Shown in pieces: positions 37,404-46,010 of a stretch of DNA of 64,000 nt (its first letter is position 1; each line of letters opens with the position of its first letter). The notes beneath the pieces are model-generated. The model was not told where the DNA came from. It saw nothing but the letters and a program-made list of their open reading frames with translations, and did no database searches. The translations under genes were made by a program, and so were the position numbers. The DNA is from Cellulomonas avistercoris. GTDB taxonomy: Bacteria; Actinomycetota; Actinomycetes; Actinomycetales; Cellulomonadaceae. The stretch lies in contig NZ_JACSQV010000001.1 of assembly GCF_014836445.1 (NCBI RefSeq), forward strand, positions 418,149 through 482,148. Reading direction: 5' to 3'.

Positions 37404-38462
37404 GTGAGGTCCTTCGAGGATCTGGACCAGCTGGTCGGGGCCGTCCCCTTCGGCGTGGTGGCCGACCTCCGGACCGTCGACGCCGGCCGCGGCAGCCAGC
37501 CGCTGCACCGGCTCGTGCTGCCGGAGCTGCTCGAGGCCCTCGCCGGCCACGCGCGGACGGCGAGCACGGAGGCCTCCTGCGGGATGGACGGCATCGTCGT
37601 GAGCGACCGCACCCGCACGGCACAGGTCCTCGCCCGCCGGATCGACGGCCTGCGGGACCGGGACGAGCAGGAGCTCGCCGGGTACGGCGCGGCGCTCGAC
37701 CACCTCGACGACCTCGACGAGGACCAGCGGCCCCGTGCGGACGTCGACCTCGTGCTCGACCTGCACCGCCTCCTCTTCCGGTTCACCCCGACCCCCGGCG
37801 GCCGGCTGCGGCAGGTCGAGAACGTCGTGGCCGGTGCAGCGCCGGACGGCGCACGGGTCAAGCGCTTCACACCGGTGCCCGTCGCCGCCACGCCCGCGCA
37901 CCTCGACGAGCTCGTCGCGCGGTACCGCCGGGCCCAGGACGCGGGACGCCACCACCCGGTCGTCCTCGTCGGCCTGTTCACGCTCGACCTCCTGGCGATC
38001 CACCCGTTCGTCGCCGGCAACGGGCGCGTCGCGCGGATGCTGACGAACGCCCTGCTGCAGGACGCCGGGTACGACGTCACCCGGTACGTCCCGGTGGAGC
38101 CGGTGATGGCGCGGTCACCCGAGCGGTACTCCACGGCGCTCCTGGACTCGACGCACGACTGGCACCTCTCCCGGCACGACCCGTGGCCGTGGCTGCGGTA
38201 CCTCGTGAGCGCCCTCGCGGACGTCACCACCCAGCTGGCCGCGCTCACGTCGAGCGCACGCCGTGCGGGAAGCAAGCAGGGACGCGTCCGCGACCACGTG
38301 CTGCACCACGCGCGCCCGCAGTTCCGGATCAGCGAGGTCCGTGCCGGGCTGCCCGACGTCTCGGACCAGACGATCCGCCTCGTCCTCGCCCAGCTCCGGA
38401 CCGAGGGCCTCATCGAGGCCGACGGCGTCGGGCGCAGCGCCACGTGGAGCCGTCGCGGCTGA
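37404..38462 (+). CDS. Fic family protein with C-terminal winged helix
   Basis: A 352-residue Fic-domain protein, an AMP/nucleotidyl transferase acting on protein hydroxyls. The catalytic motif H200-P-F-V-A-G-N-G-R is complete, and an N-terminal helix with TASTEASCGMDGI may correspond to the inhibitory region. The C-terminal part (about residues 280-350) is a winged helix ending RTEGLIEADGVGRSATW. The GTG start has weak ribosome-binding potential (TTGAGG). It lies 114 bp after the SMC gene, exactly where JetD would be expected. Its own promoter may be in the relatively A/T-rich gap. Confidence 0.85.
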   Translation: MRSFEDLDQLVGAVPFGVVADLRTVDAGRGSQPLHRLVLPELLEALAGHARTASTEASCGMDGIVVSDRTRTAQVLARRIDGLRDRDEQELAGYGAALDHLDDLDEDQRPRADVDLVLDLHRLLFRFTPTPGGRLRQVENVVAGAAPDGARVKRFTPVPVAATPAHLDELVARYRRAQDAGRHHPVVLVGLFTLDLLAIHPFVAGNGRVARMLTNALLQDAGYDVTRYVPVEPVMARSPERYSTALLDSTHDWHLSRHDPWPWLRYLVSALADVTTQLAALTSSARRAGSKQGRVRDHVLHHARPQFRISEVRAGLPDVSDQTIRLVLAQLRTEGLIEADGVGRSATWSRRG

Positions 38463-38490
38463 ACGCCCTGGTCGAGGCCGGGACGACCGG

Positions 38491-39509
38491 TCAGGTCATG
38501 AGGCACTGCCACGTCGGCAGCGGCGGCCGCGGCCAGGACGGCGCGGAGCGACCGGGCCGATGGGTCTCGATCTCGTCGAGCCGCGCGGGCAGCTCGTCGA
38601 CCGGGACCCGGTGCGTCGAGGCCACGGTCCCGGGCTCCCGGCCGCACAGCTCGACGAGGACCTCCCCCGGGGTGCGCGTCAACGTCACGGTCACGACGGG
38701 CTGCAGCGGGTGCCCCCGGCGCCACCCGCCGTGGCCCGTGCCGGTGAAGGACCACCCGCCGCGCGGGTCGAGCACGCCGTGCACGTCCCACGCCGCGTCG
38801 ACGTACTCGGTGACGTCGCACAGGTCGGTGACCGCAGCCCGGTCCCCTGCAGCCTGCTCGCCAGCGCACGCAGCCGGTGCGTCCAGAACGTCCGTGCAGG
38901 GTGGCCGTCGAGCCGCAGGCCCACCGCCTGCGGGCTGCGCACGACGTCCCGGGCGGGCCGTGGCGTGAAGGTGATCGTGGGGCGTCGCGCCGCCAGGGGT
39001 CCGGTCCGCGTCGTGAGCGTCAGGACGTCGTCGAGGTCGCGCACGACCGTCCAGCCGCGCCACCGGGATCCCGCGCGCCCGGCACCGATCCCCGCGTCGA
39101 CCAGCAGGCTGTCGGTCACCGCCCAGGCCGGCAGCGCGCAGCCGGCCCGGTGCCGCTCGACGTCGGGCAGGCGCGCGGCGAGCGTGGTCACGTCCACGTG
39201 ACCGGACCAGTCCCCCGGCCCCGTGTCCCCCAGCACCAGGCAGAGCCCGCCGTCGCGCGACGTCAGGACGCGCGCGTGCACGGTGCCGGCTGCGCGCCAC
39301 CGCCACTCCTCGGGCGCGGCTGCCACCCAGCCGCGGGACGACAGCAGGACCCCGAGATCCGCGACCGACGGGTCCGGGCACCTGACCACCGCGCCCTCGG
39401 CCCTCCGGCGGCTCGCCGTACTCGTCTCCCCCGTCGAGCCGACGGCGGCAGCGGCACCTCGCACCCGCGCTGCGTCGGCCGACGGTCCCCCCCGGGCGTC
39501 CGTGGCCAT
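38491..39509 (-). pseudogene. Frameshifted gene of unknown function
   Basis: Two overlapping minus-strand frames look like halves of one protein. The N-terminal part (ATG at 39509) has good coding character until about 38848 (ending ALASRLQ), where it turns into Ser/Thr/Arg-rich nonsense. The C-terminal part continues in another frame as AAVTDLCDVTEYVDAAWDVHG to the stop at 38491. The shift falls near a run of four C (38844-38847), and restoring one base would join them into about 339 residues. I do not recognise the family. A sequencing error is as possible as true decay. Confidence 0.6.
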
Positions 39510-39649
39510 GTCGGCATTGTGACGGTCGCCCCACGGCACGTACACCCCCTTCGGGTGAGTCCGCGCACCCACCGTCCGGTGTGAACGACGTCCGACCGCA
39601 GCTGACGGCGCTCCTCGACCGAGCACCGGTCCGCTGCCAGAATCCCGTC

Positions 39650-39961
39650 ATGACGACCTCGGCGCGTGACGCCTACGCCCGCGGTGCCGACGTCGCCGTC
39701 GACCTCGTGACGAGCGAGCAGGTCGCGAACGCCTGGGGCCGGCCGTCGGTGCTCGCGGGGATGAGCGTCGGCGAGCTCGCGGCGCACACCGAGGACCTGG
39801 CCGTGAGCCTGGGCAGCGACGTCCGCGCCCCCGCACCGACGCTCGAGGTGGCGGTGGACGTGCTCGTCGGTGCCGCCCGCCGCCGCCACGGCGACGGCGA
39901 GGTCCTGCACGCGCTCGCACGCCGGGAGCGGGACGCGAGCGAGGCACTGCGGGTGCTGTGA
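39650..39961 (+). CDS. Short DinB/MDMPI-N-like protein
   Basis: A 103-residue protein resembling the N-terminal helix bundle of mycothiol-dependent maleylpyruvate isomerase/DinB-like proteins, with AWGRPSVLAGMSVGELAAHTEDL matching the W..PS..GMSVGELA.H pattern. It is about half the usual length and lacks the C-terminal domain, so it may be a stand-alone bundle or a truncated relic. The start has no ribosome-binding site, and AGAAT lies 7-11 nt upstream. Confidence 0.6.
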   Translation: MTTSARDAYARGADVAVDLVTSEQVANAWGRPSVLAGMSVGELAAHTEDLAVSLGSDVRAPAPTLEVAVDVLVGAARRRHGDGEVLHALARRERDASEALRVL

Positions 39962-39980
39962 GGCGCGCGACGCTCGAACG

Positions 39981-40027
39981 GGTCACACATGCGACCACTT
40001 CCCGGGCCCAGCACCGCAGGTGTGACC
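39981..40027. repeat. Inverted and direct short repeats in convergent gap
   Basis: GGTCACAC (39981-39988) and GTGTGACC (40020-40027) are perfect 8-bp inverted repeats. The decamer G[CT]GACCACTT occurs at 39991-40000 and 40022-40031, with a near copy GCGACCAGTT at 40103-40112. They lie between convergent genes and may be a bidirectional terminator or the remnant of a lost gene. The gap to 40144 shows nothing else. Confidence 0.4.
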
Positions 40028-40143
40028 ACTTGCTCGGACGGTGCGGCGCCCGGCGACCGGACGTGCCCACGAGGGCGCGACGCCGGGACCGCTGTCGCCA
40101 AGGCGACCAGTTGCCGACCCACCCACCGGGGTCGCCGTTGACG

Positions 40144-40515
40144 CTAGGAGAGAGCGTCGCGGACCTGGCGCAGTTGGACGAGGAGCCCAGGCACGACGTC
40201 GTGCGCGGTGGACACGAGGACGTCGATGTCGGCAGACCAGTAGCCGTGCACGATCCTGTTGCGCAGTCCGGCGGCGCGACGCCACGGAAGCTCCGGGTGC
40301 TGCGACCGCGTCTCCTGCGATACCTGGCTCGCCGCCTCCCCGAGAACGGTGAAGTTCCAGAGCAGAGCCTCACGGACGGTGGCGTCCCGGTCGACGGCAG
40401 CCGCGTCCCGACCCGTGGTGAGCGCGGCAATCCGCGTAGCCGCATCGATCATCTCGACGACGAAGAGCAGGTCAGGCCGCGTAGAGCGCCCGGGCCTCCA
40501 TCTCGATGCGCTCAC
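40144..40515 (-). CDS. hepT: HepT-like toxin (DUF86)
   Basis: A helical HEPN-family protein, up to 123 residues. The RNase/target motif R-N-R-I-V-H-G-Y-W fits RX4HXY of HepT toxins. It overlaps the MntA-like gene by 44 bp if the GTG at 40515 is used. A shorter start inside would lose part of helix 1, so the long overlap is favoured. In MntA-HepT systems the antitoxin adenylylates the Tyr of this motif, and that Tyr is present. Confidence 0.8.
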   Translation of the reverse strand: MSASRWRPGRSTRPDLLFVVEMIDAATRIAALTTGRDAAAVDRDATVREALLWNFTVLGEAASQVSQETRSQHPELPWRRAAGLRNRIVHGYWSADIDVLVSTAHDVVPGLLVQLRQVRDALS

Positions 40516-40768
40516 GCAGCAGCGGATGCACCGCTCTGCGGGAGACGAGGTCCACCGGACGTCCGAGGATCTGCGACATCTCCTCGGCGGCGTCGATGAC
40601 CTCCCAGGTCACGTGCCGCCCGGGGAGCAGGTCGTAGAGCACGTCGATGTCGGAGTCCGTGCGCTCCTCGCCACGCGCGACCGACCCGAAGACCTCGAGC
40701 CTGGCGAACCCGTACCTCGCGCACAGGTCGACCAGCGCACGGTACTGACGCTCGTCGACGTGGATCAT
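40472..40768 (-). CDS. mntA: MntA-like nucleotidyltransferase antitoxin
   Basis: A 98-residue minimal nucleotidyltransferase. The GSVARGEERTDSDIDVLYD segment has the GSX10DXD catalytic pattern of MntA antitoxins. It is encoded directly upstream of, and overlapping, the HepT-like toxin, the classical order. Together they form a toxin-antitoxin pair that can act as phage or stress defence, lying between the Jet-like island and the mutasome operon. Confidence 0.85.
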   Translation of the reverse strand: MIHVDERQYRALVDLCARYGFARLEVFGSVARGEERTDSDIDVLYDLLPGRHVTWEVIDAAEEMSQILGRPVDLVSRRAVHPLLRERIEMEARALYAA

Positions 40769-40852
40769 GGCGACAGGCTAGCCGTCAGCCCGCCGCGGCG
40801 GGAGGTGCAGGCGCGCGCCCTCATCGGGCCGGCCAAGGCGACTGCGGTCCCC

Positions 40853-43800
40853 CTACTGGAAGTCCCGTGACGTGCTGCGGATCTTCAGCGACAACGGGCT
40901 CAGGTGCTCGGCCACGAGGTTCGTCGCGCCGTCGGCCTTCTCCAGCCGCCCGCGCACGACCATCGCCTTGGCGGTCCGGGCCGTGCGCCGGAACCTCTGC
41001 CACAGCCCGGCGGAGCACACGACGTTGATGAGCCCGGTCTCGTCCTCCAGCGACAGGAACGTCACGCCGTTGGCGGTGCCGGGGCGCTGGCGGTGGGTGA
41101 CGACGCCGGCGACGGCGACACGGCGACCCTCCTCGGTGCGGAAGGCCTGCTCGACGGGCAGCACGCCGGCGGCGTCGAGGCCCTCGCGGACGAACTGCGT
41201 CGGGTAGGAGTCGACGGACACGCCGGTGGACCACACGTCGGCGGTCGCGACCTCCACGTCCGAGAGGCCGGGCAGGGTCGGCGCCTTCACGCCGACCGCG
41301 ATGCCGGGCAGCGTGTCCGGGCCCTCCTGCGCGAGCGCGCCCGCGGCCCACAGCCCCGCGCGCCGGTCGACGCCGAGCGAGCCGAGGGCGCCTGCGGTGG
41401 CGAGCGCCTCGAGCTGGGGCGTGCTGAGCTGCACGCGCCGCACCAGGTCGTGCAGGTCGGTGAACGGTCCGCGGGCCGTGCGCTCGTCGACGAGCGCACG
41501 GGCGACGTCCTCGCCGATGGTCCGCACCTGCGTCAGGCCCTGCCGCACCGCGAGGGTGCGCACCGACCCCTCCCCGGTGCGCACCCCCACGGGTCGGGTC
41601 GGGCCGGTGCCGCTGGCCTGCGGCACCAGGCGTGGCTCCCCGCCCGGCAGCGGCGGCCCGGTGCGCTCGACGGCGGCGAGCACGTCGGACGCCAGCACGT
41701 CGGGCCGCAGCACCTCCACGCCGTGGCGGCGCGCGTCGGCGGCCAGCGACTGCGGTGAGTAGAACCCCATGGGCTGGGCGGCGAGGAGCCCGGCGTAGAA
41801 CGCGGCGGGGTGGTGCACCTTGAGCCACGAGCTCGCGTAGACGAGGAACGCGAACGAGTACGCGTGCGACTCGGGGAACCCGAAGTCGGCGAACGCCTTG
41901 AGCTTGTCGAAGATCCGCTCGCGCACGTCGGGCCCGATGCCCTTGGCGGCCATGCCGGCCATGAGCCGCGCGCGGATCGCCTCCATGCGCTCCATCGACC
42001 GCTTCGACCCCATGGCGCGGCGCAGCTGGTCCGCCTCGGCGGGGGTGAAGTCGGCGACGTCGATGGCCATCTGCATGAGCTGCTCCTGGAACAGCGGCAC
42101 GCCGAGGGTCTTGCCGAGCGACTTCTCCAGCAGCGGGTGCAGGTACGTGACGGGCTCACGTCCCTTGGCACGGTTGATGAAGGGGTGCACCGACCCGCCC
42201 TGGATGGGTCCGGGACGGATGAGCGCGACCTCGACGACGATGTCGTAGAACTTCTCGGGGCGCAGCCGCGGCAGCGTCCCCATCTGCGCACGGGACTCCA
42301 CCTGGAACACCCCGACGGTGTCCGCGGCGGACAACAGCTCGTACACGGCCGGGTCCTCGTGCGGCAGCCCGTGCAGGTCGAGCGTGACGCCCTCGTGCTT
42401 CTCCACCTCGGTGAACGCGAGCCGCAGCGCCGTGAGCATGCCGAGGCCCAGCAGGTCGAACTTCACGAGCCCGGCGTCGGCGCAGTCCTCCTTGTCCCAC
42501 TGCAGGACCGTGCGCCCCTCCATGCGCGCCCACTCCACGGGGCACACCTCGATGACGGGCCGGTCGCACATCACCATGCCGCCCGAGTGGATGCCCAGGT
42601 GCCGCGGCAGGCGCAGGAACCGCTCGGCCAGGTCGATGACGTGCTCGGGGATGTCCTCGGCGTCCGCGGCGGACGGCGGCAGGTGCTGCGGGACGACGTC
42701 GTGGTTGTCGGCGGTCGGGCGTCCCGGCGTCTCCGGGCCCACAGGCCCCGAGCGCGTCAGGTGCCACCACGGGCTCGGCTTCTCCTGACCCCGCAGGCTC
42801 CCCCACCGCTCGATCGACGAGCTCCACGCGTCCTGCTGCCCCACGTCGTACCCGAGGGCGCGCGCGGCGTCCCGCACCGCAGAGCGCGGCCGGTAGGAGA
42901 TGACGTTGGCGACCTGGGCCGCGTGCGTGCGACCGTGCGTCGCGTAGACGTGCTGGATGACCTCCTCGCGGCGCGCGGACTCGATGTCGACGTCGATGTC
43001 GGGCGGGCCGTCGCGCTCGGGTGCCAGGAAGCGCTCGAACAGCAGGCCGTGCTTGACCGGGTCCACCGCGGTGACGCGCAGGACGTAGCAGACGGCGGAG
43101 TTGGCGGCCGAGCCGCGACCCTGCGCCATGATCCCGTTGCGCCGGCAGAAGTCGACGAGCTCGTAGACCACGAGGAAGTACCCCGGGAACCCGAGGTCCT
43201 CGATGACGCGCAGCTCGTGGTCGAGCTGCGCGTACGCACCGGGCACGCGCTCGGCGTCGCGTGGCCCGTACAGGTCGTGCGCGCCGCGCCGCACGAGCTC
43301 GCGCAGCCACGTCGCCTCCGTGTGACCGTCCGGCACCGGGTAGGGCGGCAGGCGCGGTGCGACGAGGGACAGGTCGAACGCGCACTCCGCCGCCAGGTCC
43401 GCGGCCGTCGTGACGGCGCTCGGGTGGCGCCGGTGCAGCTGCAGCATCTCGGCGGCCGACCGCAGGTGCGCGACGGGGGCGCCGGGCAGCCACCCGTCGA
43501 GGTCGTCGAGCGACGAGCGTGCGCGCACGGCCGCGAGCGCCTGCGCCAGGTCGGCGTCGCGCTCGGTCGCGTAGTGCACGTTGCCGGTCGCGACGAGCGG
43601 CAGGCGCGCGTCGGCGGCGAGCTCGGCGAGCGCGTCGGCACGATCGGTGTCGTACGCGTCGCCGTGCATCGTGGTCTCGACGGCGACGTTGTCGCGCCCG
43701 AACAGCGCGACGAGCCGGTCCAGCTCGGTGCGCGCAGCCGCGAGCCCACCGGGTGCCACGCCGAGGACGCCCGACGGGTCCCCGCCGGCCAGCGCCCGCC

Positions 43801-44323
43801 GCACCGCGCCCTTGCGGCAGCCGGTCAGGACGAGCCACTGACCCGCGGCCGCCTCGGCCAGCTCCTCCAGGTGGTACTCCGCGGCGCCCTTGCGCCCCGT
43901 GCGCAGGTGCCCCTCGGCGATCGCCCGGGACAGCGCGCGGTACCCGTCGGGGCCGCGCGCGAGCACCTGCAGGTGGCTCGCGCGGGGGTCGGGCACGCCC
44001 GTGGGGGCGTCGAGCACCGGCGGACCGGGTGCGGGGCGCTTCTCCCGCGGGTGCCGGCGCGGGTCGGGTGCGGGCAGGTGCAGCTCGGCGCCGAACACCG
44101 TGGGCAGGCCGACGGCGCGCGCGGCCTGCGCGAACCGCACGACGCCGTACAGCCCGTCGTGGTCGGTCAGCGCCAGCGCGCTCTGCCCCAGGCGGGCCGC
44201 CTCCGCGGCGAGCTCCTCCGGCTGGCTGGCACCGTCGAGGAAGCTGAACGCCGAGTGCGCGTGCAGCTCGGCGTACCGGGGCGGCCACTCCCCCCGCGCG
44301 GTGACCGGGCGACGCTCAGTCAT
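40853..44323 (-). CDS. dnaE2: Error-prone DNA polymerase III alpha subunit (DnaE2/ImuC)
   Basis: A 1156-residue C-family polymerase of the mutasome. The N-terminal PHP domain has LHAHSAFSFLDGAS, catalytic aspartates are in PDIDVDIES, and AQGRGSAANS, helix-hairpin-helix and an OB-fold near the C-terminus (VAGVVTHRQRPGTANGVTFLSLEDETG) are present. The length is right for DnaE2. It performs translesion synthesis after DNA damage. Its ATG lies inside the end of imuB (8-bp overlap), making it the last gene of the imuA-imuB-dnaE2 operon. Confidence 0.95.
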   Translation of the reverse strand: MTERRPVTARGEWPPRYAELHAHSAFSFLDGASQPEELAAEAARLGQSALALTDHDGLYGVVRFAQAARAVGLPTVFGAELHLPAPDPRRHPREKRPAPGPPVLDAPTGVPDPRASHLQVLARGPDGYRALSRAIAEGHLRTGRKGAAEYHLEELAEAAAGQWLVLTGCRKGAVRRALAGGDPSGVLGVAPGGLAAARTELDRLVALFGRDNVAVETTMHGDAYDTDRADALAELAADARLPLVATGNVHYATERDADLAQALAAVRARSSLDDLDGWLPGAPVAHLRSAAEMLQLHRRHPSAVTTAADLAAECAFDLSLVAPRLPPYPVPDGHTEATWLRELVRRGAHDLYGPRDAERVPGAYAQLDHELRVIEDLGFPGYFLVVYELVDFCRRNGIMAQGRGSAANSAVCYVLRVTAVDPVKHGLLFERFLAPERDGPPDIDVDIESARREEVIQHVYATHGRTHAAQVANVISYRPRSAVRDAARALGYDVGQQDAWSSSIERWGSLRGQEKPSPWWHLTRSGPVGPETPGRPTADNHDVVPQHLPPSAADAEDIPEHVIDLAERFLRLPRHLGIHSGGMVMCDRPVIEVCPVEWARMEGRTVLQWDKEDCADAGLVKFDLLGLGMLTALRLAFTEVEKHEGVTLDLHGLPHEDPAVYELLSAADTVGVFQVESRAQMGTLPRLRPEKFYDIVVEVALIRPGPIQGGSVHPFINRAKGREPVTYLHPLLEKSLGKTLGVPLFQEQLMQMAIDVADFTPAEADQLRRAMGSKRSMERMEAIRARLMAGMAAKGIGPDVRERIFDKLKAFADFGFPESHAYSFAFLVYASSWLKVHHPAAFYAGLLAAQPMGFYSPQSLAADARRHGVEVLRPDVLASDVLAAVERTGPPLPGGEPRLVPQASGTGPTRPVGVRTGEGSVRTLAVRQGLTQVRTIGEDVARALVDERTARGPFTDLHDLVRRVQLSTPQLEALATAGALGSLGVDRRAGLWAAGALAQEGPDTLPGIAVGVKAPTLPGLSDVEVATADVWSTGVSVDSYPTQFVREGLDAAGVLPVEQAFRTEEGRRVAVAGVVTHRQRPGTANGVTFLSLEDETGLINVVCSAGLWQRFRRTARTAKAMVVRGRLEKADGATNLVAEHLSPLSLKIRSTSRDFQ

Positions 44324-46010
44324 AGTCGGCCTCGCACGTCCACGTCCCGGCGGTGTGCGTGAGCAGCACCGCGCCGCCGTCGTCGAAGGCGACCTGCAGG
44401 TGGGCGCGCACCTGCGGCGCGACGCCGGGGTGCGTCCACCAGCGGTCGCTCAGCAGCCACGGCCCCGCCCACCCGGCGACGACGCGCACGCGGTCGCTGC
44501 CGGCACCGGTCAGCACGCTGCCGGGCGGGCCGCTGAGCCGGCCGCGACGGTCGACGCGCACGGGTGCACCGTGCACGTCACGCACCTCGACGTGCACGGG
44601 GTCCACCAGCACGGTCGCGGGCGCGGGATCCGGCAGCCGGCCCGGCCAGGGCCGGTCGGCGGGACGCGGCGGGTCGCTCTGCTCGCCCCACGGCCGCACG
44701 TGCACCTGGTCGCGCACGTCGCGGCCTCCCTGCAGGGTCGCGGTCAGCACCCCCGGACCCCCGACGATGCTCTGCGCGCGTTCCAGGGCGCGGTGGGCGC
44801 GCAGGTCACCGCCCGACGGCCCGCCCCACAGCTGCGCGGCCTCGGCACCCGCCGGTGCGACGTCGAGCGCCGTGAGCGTCAGCCGGACCAGCGCGACGGG
44901 CGCCAGGTCGTCCTCGTCGCCCGGCGCGCGGACGTCGACCGGCGGCTGCGTCACGGACCACGCACCGCGGTCCCGGTCCCGCGCCTCACGCCGTCGGTCG
45001 CGGACCGTCGCGACGGCCGACGCGGTCAGCCACCCGTCGAGCTGCCAGCGGATCCGGTCGGTGATGCGGGCGGCCGCGAGCGCCCCCCACCCGCCCAGGT
45101 CGGTGCGCCACGTGCGCACCAGCTCGGTCCCGTCGTCCGTGCGGGCGGCGATCTGCAGGCGTCCGCACGTCACGGACCGGGCGACGAGGTCGGCGTGCAG
45201 CTGCTCGGCCAGGCGCCGCCCGGCGAAGGTCGCGGTGTCGACGCGCTCGACGGGCGGGTCCAGCTCGGTGCTCACCTCGAGGTCGGCCTCGGGCCGGCGC
45301 CGGGCGGGCGGGCGCTCGTCGAGACCGCTCGCGAGCGTGCGGGCCCACGTGCCGAGCCGGCCGAACCGCGCGTGCACGTCGGCCCCGGGCAGCGCGGCGA
45401 ACGCCCCGAGCGTGCGCAGCCCCAGCCGGTGCAGCAGGTCGACCAGGCCCGCGACCTCCGCGGCCTGCTCGGGGGTGCTCGTCGCGTGGACGAGCTCGGT
45501 GACGCCGTGGGGTGCGAGGAACACCGCGGAGACCCCGGGCTCGACGACGGCGCCGGTGCGCGCGGCCAGGACCGCGGCGAGCAGCCCGTCCGCGGTCCCG
45601 ACACCGCACTCGTGCCCCGTGGCACGCGCGACCGCGTCGACGATGCGCTCCGCGAGCGCCTCCTCCGAGCCGTGGTAGCGCGCCGCACCGCCCGCGGGCA
45701 GCAGGAGCAGCCCGGGACGCGCGACCTCGACACCCGCGACGACCGTCTCGGTCGCGGCCGCGACGGGCTCGAACAGCCGCACGTCGCGGGCGTCGTCGGC
45801 AGGCAGCAGCACGAGCTCGGGGCACACCCCCTGCGCCTGACGCCGCCGCATCCCGCGGCGCACCCCGTCGGCGCGCGCGAGCGCGGACACCGCGGTGACC
45901 CGACGCCCGTCGTGCACCGCCGCGGGCACGTCGACCGGGACCTCGTCGGCCACCATCGCCGCGACCACGGGCCAGTCGGGCACCCACACGACCGTCGTCC
46001 GCGTGCTCAT
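44316..46010 (-). CDS. imuB: Mutasome Y-family polymerase-like protein ImuB
   Basis: A 564-residue Y-family homologue. The N-terminus VVWVPDWPVVAAMVADEVP matches ImuB, and helix-hairpin-helix and little-finger domains follow. The S-I-D-E metal motif of active Y polymerases is absent, replaced by VEVARPGLLLLP, as is normal for ImuB, which serves as a clamp-binding adaptor and is not itself a polymerase. The C-terminal part binds DnaE2 in mycobacteria. The ATG overlaps the imuA stop (ATGA). Confidence 0.9.
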   Translation of the reverse strand: MSTRTTVVWVPDWPVVAAMVADEVPVDVPAAVHDGRRVTAVSALARADGVRRGMRRRQAQGVCPELVLLPADDARDVRLFEPVAAATETVVAGVEVARPGLLLLPAGGAARYHGSEEALAERIVDAVARATGHECGVGTADGLLAAVLAARTGAVVEPGVSAVFLAPHGVTELVHATSTPEQAAEVAGLVDLLHRLGLRTLGAFAALPGADVHARFGRLGTWARTLASGLDERPPARRRPEADLEVSTELDPPVERVDTATFAGRRLAEQLHADLVARSVTCGRLQIAARTDDGTELVRTWRTDLGGWGALAAARITDRIRWQLDGWLTASAVATVRDRRREARDRDRGAWSVTQPPVDVRAPGDEDDLAPVALVRLTLTALDVAPAGAEAAQLWGGPSGGDLRAHRALERAQSIVGGPGVLTATLQGGRDVRDQVHVRPWGEQSDPPRPADRPWPGRLPDPAPATVLVDPVHVEVRDVHGAPVRVDRRGRLSGPPGSVLTGAGSDRVRVVAGWAGPWLLSDRWWTHPGVAPQVRAHLQVAFDDGGAVLLTHTAGTWTCEADYD

